Part shown: in pieces, positions 1-7,369 of the stretch | Position numbering within the stretch: position 1 is the stretch's first letter | Layout: each line of letters starts with the position of its first letter | The notes under the pieces: generated by a model | The model's database searches: none | Told to the model about the DNA's origin: nothing | Seen by the model: the letters and a program-made list of their open reading frames with translations, nothing else | Made by a program: the position numbers and the translations under genes | DNA from: JBBUX01 sp037445775 | GTDB taxonomy: Bacteria > Actinomycetota > Coriobacteriia > Anaerosomatales > PHET01 | Assembly: GCA_037445775.1 (NCBI GenBank) | Contig: JBBIJX010000037.1 | Coordinates: 1-16,145 of the forward strand | Reading direction: 5' to 3' | Length of the DNA stretch: 16,145 bases

Positions 1-284
1 GAACACGCCGCCACCACGTTCGCGGTCCTGTCGCGGCCGCGCCGGTCCAACACCTTCGCGTCACCTGAGAGTACTTGCTGTCCGGTTCCGGTGAGGTGGA
101 TGGGCGCGCGAGGCACGCCAAGCCCTGCGAGGCACTCAGGACAGACCGGCGTGAAGACGAAGTCGCTCTTCTCTCGTCCCAGAAGGCCGAACGCATCGAA
201 CGCGCGCCCGTTGTAGCGCACGGGGCAGTCGTAGATGCACGCGCTGACGCCGATGTTCACCTTCGCGGTTATGATCTCGGCCAC
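1..284 (-). CDS. DUF523 family protein (TudS/YbbK-like), 3' end outside window
   Basis: The first 94 residues of a minus-strand gene that continues past the left edge. The frame shows the DUF523 N-terminus: VSACIYDCPVRYNG (residues 13-26), then TPVCPECLAGLGVPRAP (45-61), then a KVLDRRGRDRT stretch. The family usually reads VSACLLG..CRYDG and CPE.LGGL..PR.P, so the conserved Cys16, Cys20 and Cys48 are in place. DUF523 proteins include thiouracil desulfidases that carry an Fe-S cluster on conserved cysteines; that activity for this copy is inference. I chose the GTG at 284 because an AGAGGGG ribosome-binding site lies just upstream and the family N-terminus follows directly. A DUF1722 domain, often fused to DUF523, could lie beyond the edge. 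The gene is divergent from the photolyase gene, and DUF523/DUF1722 genes are known neighbours of phr in other bacteria. Confidence 0.8.
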   Translation of the reverse strand, partial: MAEIITAKVNIGVSACIYDCPVRYNGRAFDAFGLLGREKSDFVFTPVCPECLAGLGVPRAPIHLTGTGQQVLSGDAKVLDRRGRDRTANVVAAC

Positions 285-384
285 ACGGTCCCCTCTCATC
301 GGCTGTGGGGAACATACCCGAGCGAAGGCGCGGGCTTCGACGCGCGCCCCTCACCGCCCCGACCGCCCGGCCCTCGGAGGCCAC
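285..384. other. Intergenic region between divergent DUF523 and photolyase genes
   Basis: About 100 bp must carry both transcription starts. On the minus strand a TATGTT hexamer (311-316) could be a -10 element for the DUF523 gene, but no good -35 lies at 17 bp. I see no convincing sigma70 promoter toward the photolyase gene. No LexA-type palindrome is present here, although photolyases are sometimes damage-regulated. Confidence 0.4.
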
Positions 385-1743
385 GTGGCCGCTCGCATCG
401 TCTGGTTCCGCCGCGATCTGCGCCTCGCCGACAACGCCGCGCTGAGCGCCGCTGTGGCATCCGGCGACGAGGTCGTGGCGGTGGCACTCGCCCGGGGCGC
501 CTATGCGGACGCGGACGCGTCCGACGCGTGGCGGCGCCTCTCGCTCGCGTCGCTCGCACGCTCGCTCGAGGAACGCGGCGGGACGCTGGCCGTGTGCGAC
601 GGCAAAGCTGAAAGCGTAGTGTGCGACGCGGCCGTGAATGTGGGTGCGCGCGTCGCGCACTGCACGCGCGACTGGACGCCGGGAGGCCGGCGCGAGGAGG
701 TTGCGGTCCGCGACGCGCTCGGGGCGCACGGCATCACGCTCCAGGTGAGCGAGGGCCAGCTGCTCGTCCCCCCCGACGCTCTCGCGACAGCATCTGGCGA
801 CCCCTACCGCGTCTTCACGCCGTACTTCCGAAGGTGGCTCGATGCACTCGAACTCACGTCGCCGCTCCCCGCACCCGCGCGGGTTCCCGGCCCGCGAGCG
901 GTAGCGGTCCCCGCCGCGGCCGGCACCACGCCGCCTCCGCACGGTGACGTCCCGCCCGCACCCCCCGTCGCCGACCCCATCGACGTCGCCGCCTGGTGGC
1001 GAGTGGGCGAGGTCGCCGCCCGTGAACGCCTCGCCGAGTTCGTGGCCGAGACGCTCGCAGACTACGACGCGCTGCGCGACCGGCCGGCGCTGCGCGGCAC
1101 GAGCGAACTCTCGCCCCGTCTGGCCTCAGGCGAGCTCTCTCCGGCGCAGGTGCTCGCCACGCTCCCCTACCTGGACGGCGAGGAGGCGCGCCCGTTCGTC
1201 AGGCAGCTCGCCTGGCGCGAGTTCGCCTACCACGTGGCGCACCACTTTCCCGAGTGCGAGACACGCCCCCTGCGGCCCGAGTTCGAGGCGTTCCCGTGGC
1301 GTGACGACCCGGCAGCGTTCGAAGCCTGGCAAACGGGTTCCACCGGCTACGCGCTCGTCGACGCGGGGATGCGGCAGCTGAGCGCTACCGGATGGATGCA
1401 CAACCGGGCGCGCCTCGTCTGCGGCTCGTTCCTGACGAAGGACCTGCTCATTCCGTGGCAGTCTGGCGAGGCGCACTTCAGGCGTCTGCTCGTCGACTAC
1501 GATCCGGCGCTCAACGCGTTCAACTGGCAGTGGGTGGCCGGCTCCGGAGCTGACGCGGCGCCGTACTTCCGCATCTTCAACCCCGAGATCCAGCGGACTC
1601 GCTTCGACGCCGACGGCGCGTACTCGAGGCGGTGGCTGGGAAGTACTGCGGAGCCCCCGGACGGCCGCATCGTCGAGCACGCCCTTGCGCGGGAGAGGGC
1701 GCTCGCCGCCTACGCCGCCATCAAGCCGGCGGCGCAGCGCTGA
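385..1743 (+). CDS. phr: Deoxyribodipyrimidine photolyase (class I, FAD-dependent)
   Basis: A 452-residue flavoprotein that uses blue light to split cyclobutane pyrimidine dimers. The N-terminal alpha/beta antenna domain opens with ARIVWFRRDLRLADNAAL, the family hallmark. The C-terminal helical FAD domain shows FVRQLAWREFAYH, WQTGSTGYALVDAGMRQL, TGWMHNRARLVCGSFLTKDL, and NWQWVAGSGADAAPYFRIFNP read as two parts (NWQWVAGSG and ADAAPYFRIFNP). These hold the flavin-binding and tryptophan electron-transfer residues. Start: the GTG at 385 has GGAGG four bases upstream and begins the domain exactly; an ATG at 235 in the same frame would add 50 unlike residues and overlap the DUF523 gene. It is the only plus-strand gene here and probably monocistronic, converging on the lipoprotein gene. 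A cryptochrome of the same fold is the alternative, but photolyase is more likely. Confidence 0.95.
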   Translation: MAARIVWFRRDLRLADNAALSAAVASGDEVVAVALARGAYADADASDAWRRLSLASLARSLEERGGTLAVCDGKAESVVCDAAVNVGARVAHCTRDWTPGGRREEVAVRDALGAHGITLQVSEGQLLVPPDALATASGDPYRVFTPYFRRWLDALELTSPLPAPARVPGPRAVAVPAAAGTTPPPHGDVPPAPPVADPIDVAAWWRVGEVAARERLAEFVAETLADYDALRDRPALRGTSELSPRLASGELSPAQVLATLPYLDGEEARPFVRQLAWREFAYHVAHHFPECETRPLRPEFEAFPWRDDPAAFEAWQTGSTGYALVDAGMRQLSATGWMHNRARLVCGSFLTKDLLIPWQSGEAHFRRLLVDYDPALNAFNWQWVAGSGADAAPYFRIFNPEIQRTRFDADGAYSRRWLGSTAEPPDGRIVEHALARERALAAYAAIKPAAQR

Positions 1744-1777
1744 TGAGGTTCACGCGCGAACGACGCCTGCGGATGGT

Positions 1778-2260
1778 CTAGCTAGCAGAACCGATCACGT
1801 ACTCGATTAGCACCGCGCCTTCGCCTTCGGTGACGGTCACGATCCCCCCGCCCGCGGCGCCCGACACCGTCAAGACCGTCGCACGTGGCGAGGCGCTCGC
1901 CGTGCCGGCCTCTGAGCCCTCGTCGCCCGCGAGTTCCTCCATGACCTCCCACCCGGCGCGCTCGAAGCCGGCCGCCAGACCCGGCACAACGTCGTCGAAC
2001 TTCTCGGTCGTCACGAGAGCGAGTGTGTAGGCGTCGCTCGCGGCGGTGGAGCTGCGCACGTCGGCACCCGGCCACAGCGGCAGGTCTGCGGGCAGGCCCT
2101 CGGCGAGTTCGCCGTTGACGTCGGCGCCCGGAACCGCCTGTGTGGCCTCGATCGTGACGACCGTGGGCTCGGGCGCGAGCGCCTGTTCGACGCGAGCACA
2201 GCCCGTGACGGCGATGGCGAACGCCACCGATGCCGCGGCGAACAACAGACGTGCGAGCAT
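1778..2260 (-). CDS. Small predicted lipoprotein of unknown function
   Basis: A 160-residue protein that I do not recognise. Its N-terminus is a lipoprotein signal: Met-Leu-Ala-Arg, a hydrophobic stretch, then the lipobox VTGC with the lipidated Cys at residue 21. The mature part starts acidic and proline-rich (about residues 22-50) and then alternates short hydrophobic strands with a GFERAGWEVMEEL segment, compatible with a small alpha/beta periplasm-facing domain. Start: the ATG at 2260 has GGGAG eight bases upstream and places the signal peptide correctly. The longer frame begins at 2365 inside tRNA-Sec and must be wrong. It lies 60 bp downstream of tRNA-Sec on the same strand and could be reached by readthrough from the selC promoter. 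Confidence 0.75.
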   Translation of the reverse strand: MLARLLFAAASVAFAIAVTGCARVEQALAPEPTVVTIEATQAVPGADVNGELAEGLPADLPLWPGADVRSSTAASDAYTLALVTTEKFDDVVPGLAAGFERAGWEVMEELAGDEGSEAGTASASPRATVLTVSGAAGGGIVTVTEGEGAVLIEYVIGSAS

Positions 2261-2290
2261 GCGACCACTCCCGTTCCTGCGACTGCGTGC

Positions 2291-2305
2291 CCCGCGCGGA
2301 GCGGG
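2291..2305 (-). other. GC-rich hairpin after tRNA-Sec
   Basis: An inverted repeat, CCCGC-TCCGC-GCGGG on the minus strand, sits between the 3' end of tRNA-Sec and the lipoprotein gene. It could be a processing or weak termination structure. It lacks a U-run, so I do not call it a rho-independent terminator. Confidence 0.3.
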
Positions 2306-2320
2306 TAGTTGAGATGCGGC

Positions 2321-2417
2321 TGGCGGAGCCGTGTGCGAATCGAACACACCCGGGACGCTCTTCACGCCCCACTACGGTTTTGAAGACCGCGGACCCCACC
2401 AGGGACCATCCGGCTCC
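2321..2417 (-). tRNA. selC: tRNA-Sec (anticodon UCA)
   Basis: A 97-nt selenocysteine tRNA including encoded CCA. The diagnostic parts are visible: a long acceptor arm (GGAGCCG with CGGCTCC, followed by a G-A apposition at position 8); an AT linker; a 6-bp D stem GGTCCC/GGGGTC (with wobbles) closing a 4-nt TGGT loop; an anticodon arm GCGGT-CTTCAAA-ACCGT with UCA anticodon; a long variable arm with a GGGGCG/CGTCCC stem; a T arm GTGTG-TTCGATT-CGCAC; and discriminator G. The 6-bp D stem with a 4-nt loop and the long variable arm separate it from a nonsense-suppressor tRNA. Its presence agrees with selA, selB and selD upstream. It has its own promoter. Confidence 0.96.
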
Positions 2418-2425
2418 GTCGGCAG

Positions 2426-2454
2426 ATTGTCTGAGGGTCGCTCCCGCGTGTCAA
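2426..2454 (-). promoter_or_regulatory. Promoter of tRNA-Sec (selC)
   Basis: On the minus strand a perfect -35 TTGACA (2449-2454) is followed by a 17-bp spacer and GACAAT (2426-2431), a 5/6 match to the -10 consensus. The -10 ends eight bases before the first base of the tRNA, so transcription would start within a few bases of the mature 5' end. This is the best sigma70-type promoter in the window. Confidence 0.8.
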
Positions 2455-2468
2455 ACCGTGAGGGGCGA

Positions 2469-3851
2469 CTACTTCACCACGATGTACTTCCACGCGGACT
2501 TGTACGCCGGATAGCCCGAGCGCGCGGCGACGTTGGTGCGCAACCGGTACGAACCCTTCGGCAGAGAACCCGTGCCCGCGTAGCTGTACGTCGCCGTCGA
2601 CGTCTTCGTCCTCGTCGAAAGGTACAACGTCCGGCCCGCAGCCTTGTACGACGTGCCCGACTTCACCTGCACCTCGACGACAGGGCTGACGAACGAGTGG
2701 CCGGGACGGAGCGTCCCTGTCATCTTGAAGGACGTGTTCGGCTTGGCGGTCTCTGGCACGGACAGCGTCGCCTTGGCGGCGAGGGCGCCGGGCGATACCT
2801 TAGCGGTCACGTCGGTCCACGTCTTGCCGGCATCGGCCGAATAGAGCATCCAGCCGCCGCCCATCGGGCCCTTCTCGCCACCGATGACGCCCTGAGTGGA
2901 CGTGCCGAACGCGATGTCGCGGAACTTGCGATCGCCGTATGCGTATGCGGTCGGAGACTTGTACTGCACCTTCCACGACGGATCGGTCGCCGTGGGCGTC
3001 GAGGTGTAGAGCACGGCGGGGTAGTAGTCCAGCGAGGACCCCTTCGGAATGTTGCCCGCCATCCAGCCCACCGTGCCGCTCGCACCGGGGCGCAGTGCGA
3101 TGCTGTACGTAAACATGGAGACGGAGAAGGGCTTCCACGCGCCCGCGACGTCCTTGCGGTAGTACCACGTGAGGTAGTTGTTCATGATGTTGGAGCCGTA
3201 GCTCCACACGACGTTTGTAGGCCCTTGGGCGAGCCGGAAGCCGCCCGTCCCCGTCTTGGTCGCTGACACGCCGTCGGTCGTCGTGTAGAGCTGACCGTTC
3301 TCCGCCGCGATCCACGCCGTACTGCCCACGAACACGACGTCGTTGAGCTGCTGGTCCCACACGCCGCCCGCGGCGCGCTTCCAGGTCTTGCCGCCGTCAG
3401 CGGATCGATACACGACGCCCTGATAGGCGCGCTTGCCGGCGTCCCAGTAGCCGCCAACGCCCAGCATGAGACCCTGACTGATCGCACACGCTTGGAGTTC
3501 GTCGGTGGCCGTCTGCGGGACCGACCGGACCCACGTGGAGCCGCTGTCGTTGCTCACGAGAACGGTCCCGTAGTTCCCCACGACGAGGCCCTCGGCACCG
3601 CTCAGTGCGATGTCGCGAAGCACGTAGTAGCTCCCCACCGGTATCCCCGGATCGCGGTACGACCACGTCTTGCCGCCATCGGTGCTGCGCAGGATCTTCG
3701 ACCCGTTGCCCACGCCAAAAGCCGTGGTCGAATTCAGGTACGTGACCGCATTGATGTAGTTCATCTGGTAGATGGCGTCGAGCGCGTGCGCCTGAGCCGC
3801 AACCAGGAACGAAAGGGCCGCTGCCAGCGTGACAATGACGATGCGACGCAT
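2469..3851 (-). CDS. Secreted YCF48/Asp-box beta-propeller protein with C-terminal Ig-like domain
   Basis: A 460-residue exported protein. Residues 1-23 are a signal peptide (MRRIVIVTLAAALSFLVAAQ, cleavage likely after AHA). The body carries BNR/Asp-box turns typical of YCF48- and sialidase-like propellers: RSTDGGKTW (55-63), SNDSGSTW (100-107), RSADGGKTW (149-157), a degenerate TTDGVSATKT, and YSADAGKTW near residue 345. The last roughly 110 residues are a beta-rich, Lys/Ser/Thr-rich segment like the Ig-like tails of actinobacterial surface proteins. No catalytic sialidase residues are apparent, so a binding or assembly role is more likely than an enzyme. Start: the ATG at 3851 fits the signal peptide and has GGAGGT ten bases upstream. 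It sits between selB and selC with no obvious link to selenium use. Confidence 0.8.
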   Translation of the reverse strand: MRRIVIVTLAAALSFLVAAQAHALDAIYQMNYINAVTYLNSTTAFGVGNGSKILRSTDGGKTWSYRDPGIPVGSYYVLRDIALSGAEGLVVGNYGTVLVSNDSGSTWVRSVPQTATDELQACAISQGLMLGVGGYWDAGKRAYQGVVYRSADGGKTWKRAAGGVWDQQLNDVVFVGSTAWIAAENGQLYTTTDGVSATKTGTGGFRLAQGPTNVVWSYGSNIMNNYLTWYYRKDVAGAWKPFSVSMFTYSIALRPGASGTVGWMAGNIPKGSSLDYYPAVLYTSTPTATDPSWKVQYKSPTAYAYGDRKFRDIAFGTSTQGVIGGEKGPMGGGWMLYSADAGKTWTDVTAKVSPGALAAKATLSVPETAKPNTSFKMTGTLRPGHSFVSPVVEVQVKSGTSYKAAGRTLYLSTRTKTSTATYSYAGTGSLPKGSYRLRTNVAARSGYPAYKSAWKYIVVK

Positions 3852-3899
3852 GAGCAGGTACACCTCCAAGAGCGCGGCCCCTCCGCCTCCTACCCGCTG

Positions 3900-3908
3900 A
3901 GCATACCA
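3900..3908 (-). promoter_or_regulatory. Possible extended -10 promoter of the YCF48-like gene
   Basis: TGGTATGCT on the minus strand matches an extended -10 (TGnTAtnnT) and lies about 48 bases before the ATG at 3851, in the gap after selB. No good -35 accompanies it. It would give the propeller gene expression separate from the sel genes. Confidence 0.3.
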
Positions 3909-3933
3909 CGCCGAACGCCGCTGGACTCTTCCG

Positions 3934-5859
3934 CTAGCCCGCCCGCAGTATCCGCACATCGCCTAGGCGCTTCGTCACCCCGTGTGCGTCGAAGTACTCG
4001 AGGAGCGGGATCGCGTACTTGCGGCTCAGGCCGAGCGCGTCCCGGAGCTCACTCGCCGTCGCGCCATCCCGATGCTCGCGCAGATGGGCTTCGAGCAACG
4101 CACGCAACGCAGCGAGTGCGTCCGGTGAGAAGTGAAAGTCACTCGAGACCCGGACAACGCGATCGCTCGCTACGAGCGCAGCGAGCGCTTTGCGGGCCAC
4201 ACCAGCGTCAAGGCCGGTCGCCACGAGCGCTTCGGCGAGTGTGGGCGGTGTCGGACCCGCGTCCTCGATGAGCCTGCTGAGCGCCTCGGCGGCCGCCGCC
4301 TCCTCGGCGAGCGCCGAGACCGCCGCCCGGGGGTGGCGGACCGACCCCTTCTCAACGACGGCCACCTCACGCGCGGATGCGACCTCGAGGACGGCGTCGA
4401 AGACGCGCGGAGCAAGACGCCGGTCGACCCGGTCGCGCAGCGCGGCGGTCGAGAAGCCCGTCGCTTTCGGCTCCGCGTCGTGGAAGAGCAACAGCTCCCG
4501 TTCGACGTGCATGACGAGCGCGTCGAGCGCTGGACGGGTGACGAAGTATGTGTCAGTGCCCGCCTTGAGGCGCTCGAGGTCCGCCTTGTTGAGCTCGTCG
4601 GCGACCCGCGCACGCGGGACGCCGAGCGCCGAGGCGACCTCTGCGCTCGTCATCGGCATCGCGCGGGCGGCGAGCAGGCCGGTGCTCGCCGACGTGAGAT
4701 CGTGCGCGAGGAGCGCCTCGAGGAGCGAGCGCTCGTGGTCCTTGAGCGTGGTTCGCCGCGGCGGCAGCGCGTCGAGCACGACCCCGCCGCCCACGGTGTA
4801 GACCGGCGAATAGCTGCGGATGATGAAGCGGTCGTCGTAGCGCGGGACGAGCGGCTCCTCGAGCCTGATCTGAGCGAACCCGCTTTGGCCCGGTGAGAGC
4901 TCCACCGCGTCCATGAGCAGCACACGCCCGAGCACCTCGCGCGTGCCGTGGTGAACGTGCACGCGCGAGCCCGACGCGAGCGGCCGCTCCTCGCCGGGCA
5001 CGCCGAGGTAGGTGACGTGACCGTCGAAGCGGTCCGTGACGGTCAGTGACCCGGGTGCTGCGATAACGTCGCCGCGCGCGATCTCGTCGCGCTCAACGCC
5101 CGAGACGTTCATCGCGACGCGCTGCCCGGCCACGGCCTTCTCGACCGTCGCGCCGTGAACCTGGACACCGCGCACGCGCGCTTCGGTGCCCGACGGGTAG
5201 ATCTCGACCGCGTCGTCTCTTGCCGCGCCGCCAGACCACATCGTGCCGGTGACGACGGTGCCCGCGCCCGCGATGGTGAAGACCCGGTCCACCGGCAGGC
5301 GCATGGGCAGGTCGGCGTGCTTGCTGGTTGTCTCACTCGCCTTGTCGTCCAGCACCCGCACCAGCTCGGGCAGCCCCTCGCCAGTGCGCGCCGACACCGG
5401 CACGACGGGCGCGCTCGCAAGCGACGTCGAAGCGAGCAGTGCGCGAACGTCCTCAGCGACGAGCGCCGCCCATTCCGCGTCGACAAGGTCGGTCTTGGTC
5501 AGGGCGACGACGCCGCGGTCGATGCCGAGCAGCTCGACGATGGCGAGGTGCTCCCGGGTCTGGGGCATGACGCCATCATCGGCCGCGATGCACAGGAGCA
5601 CGACGTCGATACCGGTGGCGCCGGCGACCATCTGCCGGACGAACCGTTCGTGGCCCGGCACGTCGACGACGCCCATCGAACGGCCACTCGGCAGCTCGAG
5701 GCGTGCGAACCCGAGCTCGATGGTGATACCCCGGTCTTTCTCCTCCTTGAGACGGTCGGGGTCGGTCCCGGTGAGCGCCGTGATGAGTGAGGACTTGCCG
5801 TGGTCGATATGCCCGGCGGTTCCGAGCACGAGGGAAGGTTCGCTCACGGCGTCACGCAC
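3934..5859 (-). CDS. selB: Selenocysteine-specific elongation factor SelB
   Basis: A 641-residue GTPase that carries Sec-tRNASec to the ribosome and binds the SECIS hairpin. The N-terminal EF-Tu-like G domain shows G1 AGHIDHGKS (15-23), G2 RGITIEL (43-49), G3 DVPGHE (66-71) and TKTD (121-124). EF-Tu-like beta-barrel domains follow, including the conserved QIRLEEPLVPRYDDRFIIR segment. The C-terminal third is the series of winged-helix modules that bind SECIS RNA, ending in LSRKYAIPLLEYFDAHGVTKR. The length is usual for the family. Start: the GTG at 5859, 11 bp after the selA stop; a second GTG at 5847 is equally possible and leaves all motifs intact. The stop is TAG. It is probably cotranscribed with selA. 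Confidence 0.97.
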   Translation of the reverse strand: MRDAVSEPSLVLGTAGHIDHGKSSLITALTGTDPDRLKEEKDRGITIELGFARLELPSGRSMGVVDVPGHERFVRQMVAGATGIDVVLLCIAADDGVMPQTREHLAIVELLGIDRGVVALTKTDLVDAEWAALVAEDVRALLASTSLASAPVVPVSARTGEGLPELVRVLDDKASETTSKHADLPMRLPVDRVFTIAGAGTVVTGTMWSGGAARDDAVEIYPSGTEARVRGVQVHGATVEKAVAGQRVAMNVSGVERDEIARGDVIAAPGSLTVTDRFDGHVTYLGVPGEERPLASGSRVHVHHGTREVLGRVLLMDAVELSPGQSGFAQIRLEEPLVPRYDDRFIIRSYSPVYTVGGGVVLDALPPRRTTLKDHERSLLEALLAHDLTSASTGLLAARAMPMTSAEVASALGVPRARVADELNKADLERLKAGTDTYFVTRPALDALVMHVERELLLFHDAEPKATGFSTAALRDRVDRRLAPRVFDAVLEVASAREVAVVEKGSVRHPRAAVSALAEEAAAAEALSRLIEDAGPTPPTLAEALVATGLDAGVARKALAALVASDRVVRVSSDFHFSPDALAALRALLEAHLREHRDGATASELRDALGLSRKYAIPLLEYFDAHGVTKRLGDVRILRAG

Positions 5860-5870
5860 CGCTCATGGCG

Positions 5871-7268
5871 TCAGGCACCGCACACGGCGCGCCGGAGCGC
5901 GTCGACGACCTCGGCCTCCTCGGCGACCGAGAGCGTGCGCGGGTCGAGGAGCAGGCGCCCATCGGCGATGCGAGCGATGACAGACGGCTCCCCGTGCCGA
6001 AGTGTTGCCTCCAGGCTGACGACGCTCATCGCAGTGGGCTCGACCGTGGCACAGACCGTGGGGATGTCGGCGAGCGGCAGCGCTCCGCCTCCAGCACGGC
6101 TCACGTCGTCACGCGTTCCGGTTCGCACGCGGTCGCCGCAGGCGTGCGCGACCTGGCTCGCGAGACCCGACGCGCGTTCGGCCATCTCGTCGCGGGAGGC
6201 GGAGAGCATCCTGAGCGTGGGTATCCGCTCGCGTGCGCGGTCAGGATCGAGGTAAATGCGAAGGGTCACCTCAAGCGCCGCGAGCGTCATCTTGTCGAGC
6301 CGCATCGCGCGGGCGAGGGGGTGCCTCTTGAGGAGCGCGATCGCATCCGCCCGTCCAGCGATGATGCCGGCCTGGGGGCCGCCGAGCAGCTTGTCTCCCG
6401 AACAGGTGACTACGTCGGCCCCCGCGAGGATGCTCTCTGCCACCGTCGGTTCATACGGAAGCCCCCACTGCCGAACGTCAACGAGCACGCCGGATCCCTG
6501 GTCTTCGAGTACGGGGATGTTGTGCCGCGCGCCGAGAGCGACGAGGTCCGCGAGGTCGACCTCTTGCGTGAAGCCCACAACGCGGTAGTTGCTCGTATGG
6601 ACCTTCAGAAGCAGACCCGTGCGCGGTGTCAGTGCCGCCTCGTAGTCTCTCAGGTGCGTCTTGTTGGTCGTGCCCACCTCGACCATCGTCGCACCCGATT
6701 CGGCCATCACGTCCGGCACGCGGAAGGAGCCGCCTATTTCGACGAGCTGACCCCTGCTGACTACGGCCTCCTTGCCGCGCGCGAGCGCGGCGATGGCCAT
6801 CATCACGGCCGCGGCGTTGTTGTTGACCGCCATCGCGGCCTCGGCACCCGTGAGCCGACGGATGAGCGACTCGACGTGTGTGTGCCGGCTGCCACGCTCG
6901 CCGCTCTCGACGTCGTACTCAAGCGTCGAGTAGCCGCGCGCGACCTCGGTGACCGCGTCGACAGCCTCGTCCGCAAGCGGTGAGCGGCCGAGGTTCGTGT
7001 GCACGACGATGCCGGTCGCGTTGATCACGCGGCGGAGGCTGCGGCGCGCCGCGCGCTGTGCCAGCGCGATAGCATGTGCGGCTACCGCGTCGGGAGACGG
7101 ATCGGCGTCGCCGCCTGTCACAATCACCGAGCGAGTCTCGTCGATCGCCGAGCGCACGGCGTCAAGCACGAGCACGCGCGGCACCGTCGCAGCAAGCGCG
7201 GCGACATCGTCGCGCTCGAGCATCGCGTCGACCTTCGGCAACTGGCGGAGCAGCGCGTTCACGTCCAT
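5871..7268 (-). CDS. selA: L-seryl-tRNA(Sec) selenium transferase SelA
   Basis: A 465-residue PLP enzyme that converts seryl-tRNASec to selenocysteyl-tRNASec with selenophosphate; bacterial SelA is a decamer. The N-terminus (MDVNALLRQLPKVDAML) matches the tRNA-recognising start of the family. Conserved blocks follow: INATGIVVHTNLGRSPL, GERGSRHTHVE, NNNAAAV, GTTNKTHLRDY, LEDQGSG and CSGDKLLGGPQAG. The PLP-binding lysine is Lys293 (Lys295 in E. coli). The length equals the family norm. Start: I prefer the ATG at 7268 because it aligns with SelA N-termini; the same frame runs upstream to a GTG at 7319. No Shine-Dalgarno precedes 7268, but a TACAAT lies at the right distance for a leaderless mRNA. 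selB follows 11 bp downstream. Confidence 0.96.
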   Translation of the reverse strand: MDVNALLRQLPKVDAMLERDDVAALAATVPRVLVLDAVRSAIDETRSVIVTGGDADPSPDAVAAHAIALAQRAARRSLRRVINATGIVVHTNLGRSPLADEAVDAVTEVARGYSTLEYDVESGERGSRHTHVESLIRRLTGAEAAMAVNNNAAAVMMAIAALARGKEAVVSRGQLVEIGGSFRVPDVMAESGATMVEVGTTNKTHLRDYEAALTPRTGLLLKVHTSNYRVVGFTQEVDLADLVALGARHNIPVLEDQGSGVLVDVRQWGLPYEPTVAESILAGADVVTCSGDKLLGGPQAGIIAGRADAIALLKRHPLARAMRLDKMTLAALEVTLRIYLDPDRARERIPTLRMLSASRDEMAERASGLASQVAHACGDRVRTGTRDDVSRAGGGALPLADIPTVCATVEPTAMSVVSLEATLRHGEPSVIARIADGRLLLDPRTLSVAEEAEVVDALRRAVCGA

Positions 7269-7275
7269 GGTGCCG

Positions 7276-7281
7276 ATTGTA
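7276..7281 (-). promoter_or_regulatory. Possible -10 element for a leaderless selA mRNA
   Basis: TACAAT on the minus strand, five of six bases of the sigma70 -10 consensus, ends seven bases before the A of the selA ATG. That spacing would start transcription on the start codon itself. The absence of a Shine-Dalgarno before the ATG fits a leaderless message. No good -35 is visible. Confidence 0.4.
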
Positions 7282-7369
7282 GCCGAGCAGCCGCCGAAGC
7301 GATGGCTCTCGCTCACCACCCGCCGACCTAGACCGTATAGACGCCCCGCAGGCTCCTCGCGCGCACCCG

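Noticed and set aside
75..611. 178-residue plus-strand frame at the left end
   Set aside because: It is antisense to the DUF523 gene and out of frame with the photolyase; Arg/Pro/Gly-rich composition indicates a shadow frame.
2261..2365. Longer lipoprotein start at 2365
   Set aside because: It begins inside tRNA-Sec and lacks a ribosome-binding site; the ATG at 2260 gives a proper lipoprotein signal.
5787..6983. 398-residue plus-strand frame opposite selA
   Set aside because: It is antisense to conserved SelA blocks, Arg/His-rich and without recognisable domains; a typical high-GC shadow. The same holds for 2331-3266 (opposite the propeller gene), 9863-10984 and 12998-13840.
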